From Chelydra serpentina (Eukaryota > Chordata > Testudines > Chelydridae), in the NCBI GenBank assembly GCA_037349315.1, contig JBAIAC010000048.1, positions 36,210,501 through 36,274,500 on the forward strand: 64,000 nt of DNA. The letters run 5' to 3'. Under the pieces are notes generated by a model. That model made no database searches, was not told where the DNA came from, and saw only the letters and a list, made by a program, of their open reading frames with translations. Below, one piece after another: positions 56,400-64,000 of the stretch; the first letter of the stretch is position 1; the number at the start of each line of letters is the position of its first letter. The position numbers and the translations under genes were made by a program.

Positions 56400-59300
56400 C
56401 ACTCTGGTGACACCTCCCAACTAGCCACCCAGATGCAAATCGAGACCCATGGGGCTTCCCTGCATCTCCAGGTTTGATACAGATGTGCATTTTGGATCTA
56501 GCCACGTCCATCTCCAACAGGCTCTGATTGATTCTGGGGCTGTAGACAATTTCATCAATGTTGAGCGACAAAGAGTTCTGTGGCACCTTATAGACTAACA
56601 GACGTATTGGAGCATAAGCTTTCGTGGGTGAATCCCCACTTCTTCGGATGCATCCGAAGAAGTGGGGATTCACCCACGAAAGCTTATGCTCCAATACGTC
56701 TGTTAGTCTATAAGGTGCCACAGAACTCTTTGTCGCTTCTACAGATCCAGACTAACACGGCTACCCCTCTGATACTTGACATCAATGTTGAGGTAGCCTG
56801 TGCCTTGCGTATTCCCCTCCAGCCCAAGGGCATGCTAGATCTTGTTCAAACTTTCGATGAGTCTCTCTTGTTTTCTGATCTAGTGATCCACAAAACTGTT
56901 CCGCAAGAGATTGATATCTAGGGACACTGAGAGGTCATGCTACTAAAAGCAATCTGTTCACTGCATTTTCCCATGATTCTTGGCATTATATGGCTGGTGC
57001 ATCATGATCCCATTATTTCCTGCTGGGAGAAGGTAATCAATTTTTCTTTAGACTACTGTCAAAGGGTCTGCCTGCAACCCACTGAGTGCCATTTTCCATC
57101 ACCAAATTCAGAACTCCAGCCCAGGGCCACAACTGGGGAAGGCCCTTCAGCCTTGGGGGCTAGCCGAAGGGAACCACCATGAGACACCACCCCCAGCTTC
57201 TTAGCAACCATCAAGACTACACTGAAGTCTTCAAAAAGAAAAACACTGACATTCTACTTCCACAGCGGGTTTATGATTGCCCCATAGACCTGTAGACAAG
57301 GTTCCCTATGGGCAGATATACTCTATGTCAGAACCAGAGGGAGAATTCCTTCAGGCCTACATCCAAAAAACTTGGCAAAGGGCTTTACTTGGCGATCTCC
57401 CCATCAGGGGCCCCAGTACTTTTGTAAAAAAGATGGAATACTATGCCTTTGCATAGCTTGTTTGGCTTTGAACAGCATAATAATCCAAAACTGTTACTCC
57501 CTGTCCTTAATCTTGAAGCTATTAGACAAAGTGCGATCCACTAAAATCTTAACTAAATTAGACTTTTGCGGAGCAAACAATCTGGTGTGGATTCAAGAAT
57601 GGAAGAACACATTCCGGACCCACTACAGACACTGAATATCTGGTCATATGTACATATTTGGGCAAACCAGTGCTCCTGTTAGCTTCCAACACTTCATAAA
57701 TGACATGTGTAGGGCCATCCTAGACCAGTTTGTAATCCTCTACCTTGATGATATATTGATGTTTTTTGAGAAACCCAAACAACGCAACGACCACGTCCAG
57801 CTAGTCATGGAAAGATTATGGAAGTACAGATTATACGTCAAGCTTGAAAAATGCATGTTTGGCCAGCTATCCACCAAGTTCTTAAGGTATATATTCTCAC
57901 TGCAGGGTGTCCAAATGGACCCTCAGAAAGTTGAAGCAATCCACAATTGGCCAGCATCCCAGACTTTCCGGGAGCTGCAGTGCTTTCTGGGATTCACAAA
58001 TTTTATTGGAGATTCATTCCAAATTTCTTGGGGCAAATCACTCCCCTTACCTCAGTTCTCCTGAAGTCTGCCAAGTTCCTCTGGTCACCTGATGTATAGT
58101 GAGCCTTTGATCAGTTGCTTCTAGTGTGGCTCTCAGTGCCATCCTATCCCAAAGGCTTGGGCTCCAATTGGTACTGCACCCTTGTGCATACTACTCTTGC
58201 AAGCTCACATCTGCTGGAAAAATCTATGAAATACTGGAGCAAGAGCTGCTTGCCATCAAATCCTCTTCCAAAGAGTGGCAACACTATGTGGAGGGGGCTC
58301 GACACCCAGTACAGGTCTTCACTTACCATAGAAAATTTGAAAACACTATCTGGAGGGCTTGAGCCCTGAACCAAAGACTGCTCAGTGGACACTATTCTTC
58401 TCTCAATATAACTCCGCCATTTCATTCCACCCAGGAAACAGAAATGGGAAAGCAGCTACCCTGTGACATAAAGGGGAATATTTCCAGGGAAATGAGGAGC
58501 CCAACCTATAATCACCCTATAACTTCATTAACACTGACCTACCTAGACTTGACGAACCTCCTTCAGACACCTGCTCAGGAAGACACCTCTGGCAGGAAGG
58601 ATGCACCGGCAAAGGGAATGGCCAAAGTTCAACAATCCGTGTAGGATGGGATGACACATGTCAACAGGCACACAGACCTCCGGCTGGGGCACACCCAATA
58701 AGAGACACTATGTTTATATTACCACATCCCATTTTCAGGCCACTTTGGTCACCTCAAGAATTTTTGCACATCACTTGTTTCTTCCGGCAGCCTTGTATGC
58801 ATGCTGAAAACTGAGCCTATGTAGACTCCTGTACCAATGTGCTTGTGCTAAGACACCTCATGCAAAACCCCTTGGTGCCTAATACTGCTGGAGACTCTGG
58901 CAAGACCCTGGATCTCAATCACTTTGGATTTCATTGTGTAAGTCCCAAGCTCCAAGGGCCACACCATAGTCCTAGTTGTCATAGACCAACTAACTAAGAT
59001 GACCCACTTCACTCCCTGCAACTATTTGCCTTTGGATGAAGAAATAGCCCAGCTGCTGGTGTCACATGTCATCCACCTCCACAGGCTTCCAGTACAAATC
59101 ATCTCTGACCAAGGGCCACAATTTATGTCTCGCTTCTGGTGGAGGAGACTCTGCCTAATGGATGTTCATGGATCCACCTCCACTGCAAATCAGCCCCAGA
59201 CCGTTGGGCAATTGGAGAAGGTCAATCAGTTATGATTAACTTCCATCAAGACAACCGGGTTTCCCTATTACTATATGCCAATTTCTCTTACAATAATGCT

Positions 59301-59590
59301 GATCATGTCACTCCAGGGCAGAACCTCTTCTTTTCTAACTATGGATATCATCCCCATTTCCACCCTGCATTACCCACAGACTCTCCAAACCCAATGGCTG
59401 TCAACAAGGTCCAACGAATTTATCATATCCAGGATGGATGCTGGAGTCCCCTGGAGGAGACTAAAGAAGCCTGCAAGCAGTACATGGACTGGTGATGCCA
59501 AGAGCGCCCTACCCAAAGTCTGGCCTGCCACAAAACTAAGGCTAATTGTGCTTGTGAAGAACGAGAGCATTATCTACTTTTTTTTATGAA
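56400..59590 (+). pseudogene. Ty3/gypsy retrotransposon pol relic (PR-RT-RH-IN)
   Basis: The domain order fits Ty3/gypsy. A protease-like ALIDSGAVDNFI (DSG active-site motif) lies near 56511-56550, interrupted by a PLE insertion and resuming at about 56793. RT pieces include DKVRSTKILTKLD near 57528 and FVILYLDDIL with the YxDD box near 57730-57760, followed by FLRYIFSLQGVQMDP and FLGFTNF. An RNase H segment with CKLTSAGKIYEILEQELLAI lies near 58198-58260. The integrase part has VIHLHRLPVQIISDQGPQF near 59070-59125 and YNNADHVTPGQN near 59290. Several stops and frameshifts; no capsid region or LTR pair was found. It is an inactive internal fragment. Confidence 0.88.
56553..56792. mobile_element. 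Palindromic Penelope-like element inside gypsy protease, 13-bp TSD
   Basis: The insert 56566-56779 is flanked by CATCAATGTTGAG (56553-56565 and 56780-56792). Positions 56566-56650 and 56651-56735 are perfect 85-bp reverse complements, centred on GGATGCATCC, followed by 44 bp of extra tail on the right (GACTAACACGGCTACC). Each arm is the PLE terminus with its hairpin. The palindrome creates two mirror-image open frames that share their N-termini; neither is a gene. Confidence 0.92.
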
Positions 59591-60069
59591 AACCTGAGGT
59601 GCACATGTTGATCTGCTTGATAATATCCAGCCTGACAGCATGGAATTCAATCAAAGGAGGCTGAGAGGTGGTGAGGGTGGGGGAACAAACCAGAAACAAA
59701 ACAATGGTGAATATTAGGTACTGTCAGAGAAAATACCAAGGACCCTTGAGGGAAACCGGGGATGCTGTTAATTAGAGACTACCCCCCTGCCTGGCCCTAA
59801 ATAGTCTAGGAAGGTTTATTCTTCCCAGGTCCGAACCTGTGATCAGATGGAATACTAAACCATTAAAGGCCCCGGTCTTGGGGGATTTCTCAGGCAGCAG
59901 TGGCTGGAGGTGAGAATCTGACAAAGAGAGATGCAGAGGGTACTAAAGAGGCTGTCTAACTTTCCCAGCCCAGAAACAGAGGGTCTGGAACTTATCCAGT
60001 ACTGCAGGGAAAGAATAAAGCTGAGGTAAGAACTAGGCATATTGGCCTCTTTTTGTTTTAACCCTTTTC
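59591..60069. other. Unannotated sequence
   Basis: This could include the 3' non-coding part of the gypsy relic. It has 'gaataaagctgaggtaagaa' near 60015. No LTR pair was identified. Confidence 0.35.
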
Positions 60070-60123
60070 ATTGTTTCATGATGTGATCATGATAATCCCG
60101 TCTGACCTTAAAGTCTATGAGTC
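60070..60123 (+). repeat. CR1-like 3' tail fragment
   Basis: 'gtgatcatgataatcccgtc' then TGACCTTAAAGTCTATGAGT matches the CR1 3' terminal style ending in 'tatgagtcta'. The Harbinger terminus follows directly. Confidence 0.55.
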
Positions 60124-60126
60124 TAA

Positions 60127-60143
60127 GGGTACGTCTACACTAC
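60127..60143 (+). repeat. Harbinger left terminal repeat
   Basis: GGGTACGTCTACACTAC. Fourteen of the first fifteen bases equal the inverted right end of the MITE at 43851-44146 (GGGTACGTCTATACT). Confidence 0.85.
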
Positions 60144-60579
60144 AGAATTAGGTCGAAATTATAGAAGTCGATATATTAAAACCCGAATTTATGGAATCGA
60201 TTGTGTGTGTCCCCACTAAAGAGCATTAAGACCATGAGGTCGATTGACTGTGTCCACAGTAGCGAGACTAGCATCGACCTTCGGAGCATTGCATTGTGGG
60301 TAGCTATCCCACAGTTCCCGCAGTCTCTGCCGCCCATTGGAATTCTGGGTTGCGATCCCAAAGCCTGATGGGGCAGAAAACATTGTCGCTGGTGGTTCTG
60401 GGTACATGTCGTCAAGCCATCAAACGTCCCTCCCTCCCTCCTTGAAAGCAATCTTTTTCGCGCCTTGTCTCCGGGGTTTCCCTGTTTGCTACGGAAGCCT
60501 GCTCAGCTCACAATTACCGTACATCTCCAGCGTACGCCTGCACATCAGGTCTAGTGGGGATTCAGTCACGCTATAATAT

Positions 60580-60656
60580 GGGCAGAGGGATAGCTCAGCG
60601 TTCTGAGCGTTGGCCCGCTAAACCTGGGGTTGTGAGTTCAATCCTTGAGGGGGCCA
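60580..60656 (+). repeat. tRNA-like unit 1 in Harbinger leader
   Basis: A 76-nt tRNA-like unit (60581-60656) with A-box TAGCTCAGCG, middle segment TTGGCCCGCTAAACC and B-box-like GAGTTCAATCC, ending in CCA. It matches the Cry SINE head but lacks the SINE body and CR1 tail. The anticodon arm does not pair well, so I do not call a functional tRNA. Confidence 0.8.
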
Positions 60657-60672
60657 TTCCGCCTGAGGCTGG

Positions 60673-60804
60673 TAGTCGCGGGACTGCACAGCATAAGCTC
60701 CTTGCCTTCTAGCTGCAGATGGTGCAATATGCCATAAATGGTTGTGGTCGCGGGACCATACAGCAGAAGCTCCTTGCCTTCTAGCTGCAGATCGTACAAT
60801 ATGC
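60673..60804 (+). repeat. Tandem 72-bp repeat pair
   Basis: 60673-60732 and 60745-60804 share GTCGCGGGAC, AGCTCCTTGCCTTCTAGCTG and 'cagat', ending CAATATGC. Period 72 bp with about ten differences. It directly follows tRNA-like unit 1. Its CTTCTAGCTGCAGAT core is inverted in the repeat pair at 61032-61128. Confidence 0.8.
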
Positions 60805-60947
60805 TTGAAATTCATGTGCTCCTGGCCGGCGGCCTATGCTGTGGCTGGCCGGGGGCGCTTGGACATAAATGGGAGTGACCGGAGTGACTCTGGTAATTCT
60901 CTTTTTTACGTTTTGTTTAAGGGAGATTCAGCACTGCCTGGAACACG

Positions 60948-61023
60948 GGCAGAGGGATAGCTCAGCGGTATGAGCGTTGGCCCGCTAAACCCGGGGTTGC
61001 GAGTTCAATCCTTGAGGGGGCCA
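60948..61023 (+). repeat. tRNA-like unit 2 in Harbinger leader
   Basis: 76 nt, differing from unit 1 at four positions. A-box TAGCTCAGCGG at 60958-60968 and B-box-like GAGTTCAATCC at 61001-61011, with a GGGGGCCA end. Starts GGCAGAGGGATAGC. Again there is no SINE body or tail. Confidence 0.8.
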
Positions 61024-61031
61024 GGAGAGTT

Positions 61032-61130
61032 TATTGTACCATCTGCTGCTAGAAGGGAAGGCGCCTAACCCTTGCTCACCGCATATTGTACTATCTGCAG
61101 CTAGAAGGAAATGAGCCTAACCCTTGCTCC
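61032..61130 (+). repeat. Tandem ~49-bp repeat pair, inverted to the 60.7-kb pair
   Basis: Two units with ATTGTACCATCTGCTGCTAG and ATTGTACTATCTGCAGCTAG, each followed by AAGG and a CCTAACCCTTGCTC end. The first half is the reverse complement of the core at 60673-60804. It directly follows tRNA-like unit 2. Confidence 0.75.
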
Positions 61131-61279
61131 CCCCTCCCTCCGTGAAAGCAACTGAGGGGGGAGCCAAAAATCCTTTCGCGCCTTTTTTCATGCGGGCGCC
61201 ATATTGCTGACACCATTGTTATCCACCCGCCGCTTCTGCTCCCACTCTGCTGTCCTGCAAACAGCATACCAGGGAAAGC

Positions 61280-62464
61280 ATGGAGCACGATCAGATCACC
61301 ACAACTGTTATCGCCGTTATGAACACCACGCGCATTGTCCAGGAGTATATGGAGAACGAGAACCGGGAGCTGCTAGAGCAACAGGAGGCGAGGACGGGAC
61401 AGCATCAGCCTGAGGACAGTGATGAGGACATGGACACAGACCTCTCTCAAAAAAGGCCCCCCCGCAAGGTGGACATCATGGTGGTAATGGGGCTCGTTGA
61501 TACAGTGGAACGCCGATTCTGGGCCCGGGAAACAAGCACAGACTGGTGGGACCACATAGTGCTGCAGGTCTGGGATGAATCCCAGTGGCTGCGAAACTTT
61601 CGCATGCGTAAGGGCACTTTCATGGAACTTTGTGAGTTGCTTTCCCCTGCCCTGAAGCGCCAGAACACCAAGATGAGAGCAGCCCTCACAGTAGAGAAGC
61701 GACTGGCGATAGCCCTGTGGAAGCTTGCAACGCCAGACAGCTACCGGTCAGTCGCGAATCAATTCGGAGTGGGAAAATCTACAGTGGGGGCTGTTGTCAT
61801 GCAAGTAGCCAGGGCAATCACCAAGCTGCTTGTACCAAGGGTTGTGAGTCTGGGAAATGTGCAGCTCATACTGGATGGCTTTGCAGCAATGGGGTTCCCA
61901 AACTGTGGAGGGGCGATAGACGGAACCCATATCCCTATCTTAGCACCGGACCACCAAGCCAGCGAGTACATAAACCGAAAGGGTTACTTTTCAATAGTGC
62001 TGCAAGCACTGGTGGATCATAAGGGACGTTTCACCAACATCAACGTGGGATGGCCGGGAAAGGTACATGACGCTCGCATCTTCAGGAACTCTGGTCTGTT
62101 TCAGCTGCTGCAGCAAGGGACTTTCTTCCCAGACCAGAAAATAACCATTGGGGATGTTGAGATGCCCATAGTTATCCTTGGGGACCCAGCCTACCCCTTA
62201 ATGCCATGGCTCATGAAGCCATACACAGGTAGCCTGGACAGTAGTCAGGACCTTTTCAACTATAGGCTGAGCAAGTGCAGAATGGTGGTGGAATGTGCAT
62301 TTGGCCGTTTAAAAGCTCGCTGGAGAAGTTTATTAACTAGGTTAGATCTCAGCGAAAACAATATTCCCATTATTATTACTGCTTGCTGTGCGCTCCACAA
62401 TATCTGTGAGAGCAAGGGGGAGACGTTTATGGCGGGGTGGGAGGTTGAGGCAAATCGCATGTGA
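61280..62464 (+). CDS. PIF/Harbinger transposase (DDE superfamily), intact
   Basis: A 394-codon uninterrupted frame encoding a HARBI1-like nuclease that cuts and joins transposon ends in the nucleus. The N-terminal ~60 residues are acidic. A helix-turn-helix-like region lies at about 136-172 (YRSVANQFGVGKSTV). The DDE_4-type catalytic core runs about 205-375: first Asp at D214 in GAIDGTHIPI, HDARIF at 263-268, second Asp at D302 in ILGDPAYPLMPW and Glu at E338 in VVECAFGRLKARWR. The length is close to the usual 350-400 residues. I chose the Met of MEHDQ as start because it is the first in frame and close upstream of the conserved part; a later Met such as M14 cannot be excluded. The absence of stops or frameshifts contrasts with every other mobile element here. 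I leave the symbol blank because HARBI1 is the domesticated host gene. No right terminal repeat was found, so mobility is doubtful. Confidence 0.93.
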   Translation: MEHDQITTTVIAVMNTTRIVQEYMENENRELLEQQEARTGQHQPEDSDEDMDTDLSQKRPPRKVDIMVVMGLVDTVERRFWARETSTDWWDHIVLQVWDESQWLRNFRMRKGTFMELCELLSPALKRQNTKMRAALTVEKRLAIALWKLATPDSYRSVANQFGVGKSTVGAVVMQVARAITKLLVPRVVSLGNVQLILDGFAAMGFPNCGGAIDGTHIPILAPDHQASEYINRKGYFSIVLQALVDHKGRFTNINVGWPGKVHDARIFRNSGLFQLLQQGTFFPDQKITIGDVEMPIVILGDPAYPLMPWLMKPYTGSLDSSQDLFNYRLSKCRMVVECAFGRLKARWRSLLTRLDLSENNIPIIITACCALHNICESKGETFMAGWEVEANRM

Positions 62465-62480
62465 TGATTTTTTGCAGTTT

Positions 62481-62769
62481 CCAAGTTCATTTGGACTTGT
62501 GGTTCTTACGCAGTTGGGAAACAAGGGCTGCAATCCAAAGATCAAGCCGCAGAGTGGTTAGACTGTGGTGTTTCTTCCTTGAGAGAGGTGAAGGAAGCCA
62601 AGTCAACAGGTGTGCTTGAGAGGGACTAAAGGGAGGCTAAATCCCAGCTCTTCTTGTGACAGTGCTCTTTTCAGATGACCAGAAATGCTGAGGAAAGAGT
62701 TGGTAAATTACTGACCTGCAGATGCAGCTAAAGGAGGAATAATACAGGTATAATCTTAGATACTGCTTC
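62481..62769. other. Unannotated sequence
   Basis: Sequence after the transposase stop. It probably begins as Harbinger 3' region, but no terminal repeat is seen. The junction with the following LINE is not defined. Confidence 0.35.
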
Positions 62770-63000
62770 CCCCCTAATAACACCATGTTGATTTCAAATA
62801 AGAAAATAAGTGAATATTTAAAACATAATATTTTGCAATCTACGTAGAAGATTGTTTAATAGATCAAAAATAAATTTGAGTGAGGATATAACAGAATATA
62901 TAAGGGATGCCATTCAATCCAAAAAAAGAAAAACTGTCCTGAACTAGAAGAGTTCACAGAAGACTTCTATTAGGAGTGCAAAGAAGTGTTAATAGTTAAT
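62770..63000 (+). pseudogene. L1/Tx1-type LINE ORF2, upstream piece
   Basis: ITEYIRDAIQSKKRK near 62887-62930, then a frameshifted equivalent of the L1 'GPDGFTaEFYKe' box (PELEEFTEDFY, about 62937-62971) and ECKEVLI up to 62993. This is the region before the RT palm in L1-type ORF2. It is continuous in frame with 63461 onward if the CR1 between them is removed. The left boundary (62770) is a guess. Confidence 0.7.
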
Positions 63001-63460
63001 AGGTATATAAAATTATGAGTGGTGTGGAGGAAGTGAATAAGGAAAAGTTATTTACTTGTTCTCATAATAGAAGAACTAGGGCCACCCAATGAAATTAGTG
63101 GGCAGCAGGTTTAAAACTAATAAAAGGAAGTTCTTCACACAGCGCACAGTCAAGCTGTGGAACTCCTTGCCTGAGAAAGCTGTGAAGACTAGGACTATAA
63201 CAGTGTTTAAAAGAGAACTGGATAAATTCATGGAGATGAAGTCCATTAATGGCTATTAACCAGGATGGGTAAGAAATGGTGTCCCTAGCCTCTGTTTGTC
63301 AGAGGGGGGTGATGGATGGCAGGAGAGAGATCACTTGATCATTACCTGTTAGGTCTACTCACTCCAGGGCACCTGGCATTGGCCATTGTCGGTGGACAGG
63401 ATACTGGGCTGGATGGACCTTTGGTCTGACCCAGTATGGCCATTCTTATGTTCTTATGTT
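63001..63460 (+). mobile_element. CR1 LINE 3' end inserted in L1/Tx1-type LINE
   Basis: 'aattatgagtggtgtggagg' opens the copy. It contains 'ttcacacagcgcacagtcaa' (FFTQRTVKLWNSLPEKA in translation), 'ggatactgggctggatggac', 'ctttggtctgacccagtatg' and a microsatellite tail 'cattcttatgttcttatgtt'. A 5'-truncated copy with well-preserved CR1 3' end. The host LINE resumes immediately after it. Confidence 0.88.
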
Positions 63461-64000
63461 ATTCTTAAAGAAATATATGCACCAACATTGGATAACATAT
63501 TCTTACCAGCTAGCATAAAAATAGTTTTTATTAAAGTTATTCTAATCCTGGGGATATATCGGAGAGTTGCTCAAACTAACATCCAATATCTTTTATAAAT
63601 ATAGACTCCAAAATATTGGCAAAGATTTTGGCAAACAGACTTAAAATGGTCCTCTCGAGCATTATTCACCCTAACCAAGCAGAATTTATTAAAAATTGGT
63701 TGTCATGCAATAATGTGAAACAGTTGTTAAACATAATTGCTTTAGGCAAGAATAAATTAGAGCCAATAACCACTGTCTCTTTGGATGCTGAAAAGGCATT
63801 TGACAGAATTCGTTGAAAGTTTCTCTTCTGCATGTTACAGCAGTTACAGTGGTTTGGGGTGGGTAGTTTCTGACAGGAGTTTCCTTAATTGGATTGAACT
63901 TTGATATAACAAAGCATAGGCATGTGTATCTACAAATGGGATAACATCACAGCCTTTTAGCCCTGAGAGGGGAATATGTCAAAGATACTCTCCCCTCATT
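63461..64000 (+). pseudogene. L1/Tx1-type LINE ORF2, reverse transcriptase, runs off window
   Basis: In order: ILKEIYAPTLDNIFLPASI from 63461; DSKILAKILANRLKMVLSSI from about 63607; HPNQAEFIKN; DNVKQLLN-like; VSLDAEKAFDRIRW near 63776-63816 (catalytic Asp in SLDAEKAFD); and PFSPERGICQRYSPL near 63953-64000, equivalent to the 'PF.l.RGtrQGcPlSP' box. These are canonical L1-clade RT motifs. A stop follows FDRIR, and frame changes occur. The YADD box would lie beyond the window. Confidence 0.85.

Larger units (their letters stand above)
60124..62480 (+). mobile_element. PIF/Harbinger DNA transposon, left end intact, right end not found
   Basis: TAA (60124-60126) precedes the terminus GGGTACGTCTACACTAC at 60127. 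TAA is the usual 3-bp PIF/Harbinger duplication, and the terminus matches the MITE end at 44.1 kb. About 1.15 kb of non-coding leader carries two tRNA-like units and repeats, then the transposase at 61280-62464. No reverse-complement terminus (GTAGACGTACCC) occurs downstream before the LINE that begins by about 62.8 kb. The right side is therefore deleted or replaced and the element as seen is not complete. The companion Myb/SANT-like protein of this superfamily is not present here. Confidence 0.85.

Noticed and set aside
56389..56921. Two opposing open frames with identical N-terminal halves
   Set aside because: They are the two strands of the PLE palindrome and its flanks. Identity follows from the inverted repeat, not from paralogous genes.
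60580..61023. Functional tRNA genes
   Set aside because: The A and B boxes are present, but the anticodon and acceptor arms do not pair properly and the sequence matches a SINE head.
1..64000. CRISPR array, bacterial operon, phage or plasmid features
   Set aside because: No regularly spaced direct repeats with unique spacers, no long dense frames or ribosome-binding sites. The repeat families are those of a vertebrate genome.

Overview
The window reads as non-coding (intergenic or intronic) DNA of a sauropsid vertebrate, most likely a cryptodiran turtle. The evidence is the repeat content: tRNA-derived SINEs of the turtle Cry/PolIII type, many CR1 LINE fragments in both orientations, Penelope-like element (PLE) insertions, hAT- and Harbinger-type MITEs, Tx1/L1-type LINE pieces, a Ty3/gypsy relic and probable solo LTRs. 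I found no host protein-coding gene that I can name. Almost all open frames are short and chance-like or lie inside repeats. The species assignment is an inference from repeat families, not from a gene.

Layout. 0-9 kb: a Cry SINE, a PLE insertion with inverted termini and a GIY-YIG fragment (3.1-3.8 kb), a non-LTR retrotransposon C-terminal relic (5.6-6.1 kb) and two MITEs. 9-22 kb: a hAT MITE with an 8-bp target-site duplication (TSD), an old CR1, LTR-like sequence and a 44-bp minisatellite near 19.4 kb. 22-28 kb: two CR1 copies meeting tail to tail, a microsatellite, an LTR-like block and a PLE tail. 29-35 kb: a 7SL-RNA-derived retrocopy, a second PLE-like inverted element, a 5'-truncated Tx1-type LINE with a 15-bp TSD, an LTR candidate, a hAT MITE and a long CR1. 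36-49 kb: MITEs, a Cry SINE, CR1, a Harbinger MITE, LTR candidates and a palindromic hAT MITE. 55-60 kb: a hAT MITE, then a decayed Ty3/gypsy pol interrupted by a PLE made of two perfect 85-bp inverted arms. 60-64 kb: a Harbinger DNA transposon with an uninterrupted 394-codon transposase, then an L1/Tx1-type LINE split by a CR1 and running off the window end.

The most interesting items are: (1) the Harbinger element, whose transposase keeps D, D and E catalytic positions and whose 5' region carries two 76-nt tRNA-like units about 95% identical to each other, each followed by tandem repeats; (2) a Harbinger MITE 16 kb away with a matching terminal inverted repeat and the same TAA target duplication; (3) PLE insertions with 11-13-bp TSDs, head-to-head termini and a terminal hairpin resembling a degenerate hammerhead-ribozyme core; (4) a 7SL-derived chimeric retrocopy flanked by a 12-bp TSD. 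Several nested insertions give a relative order of events.
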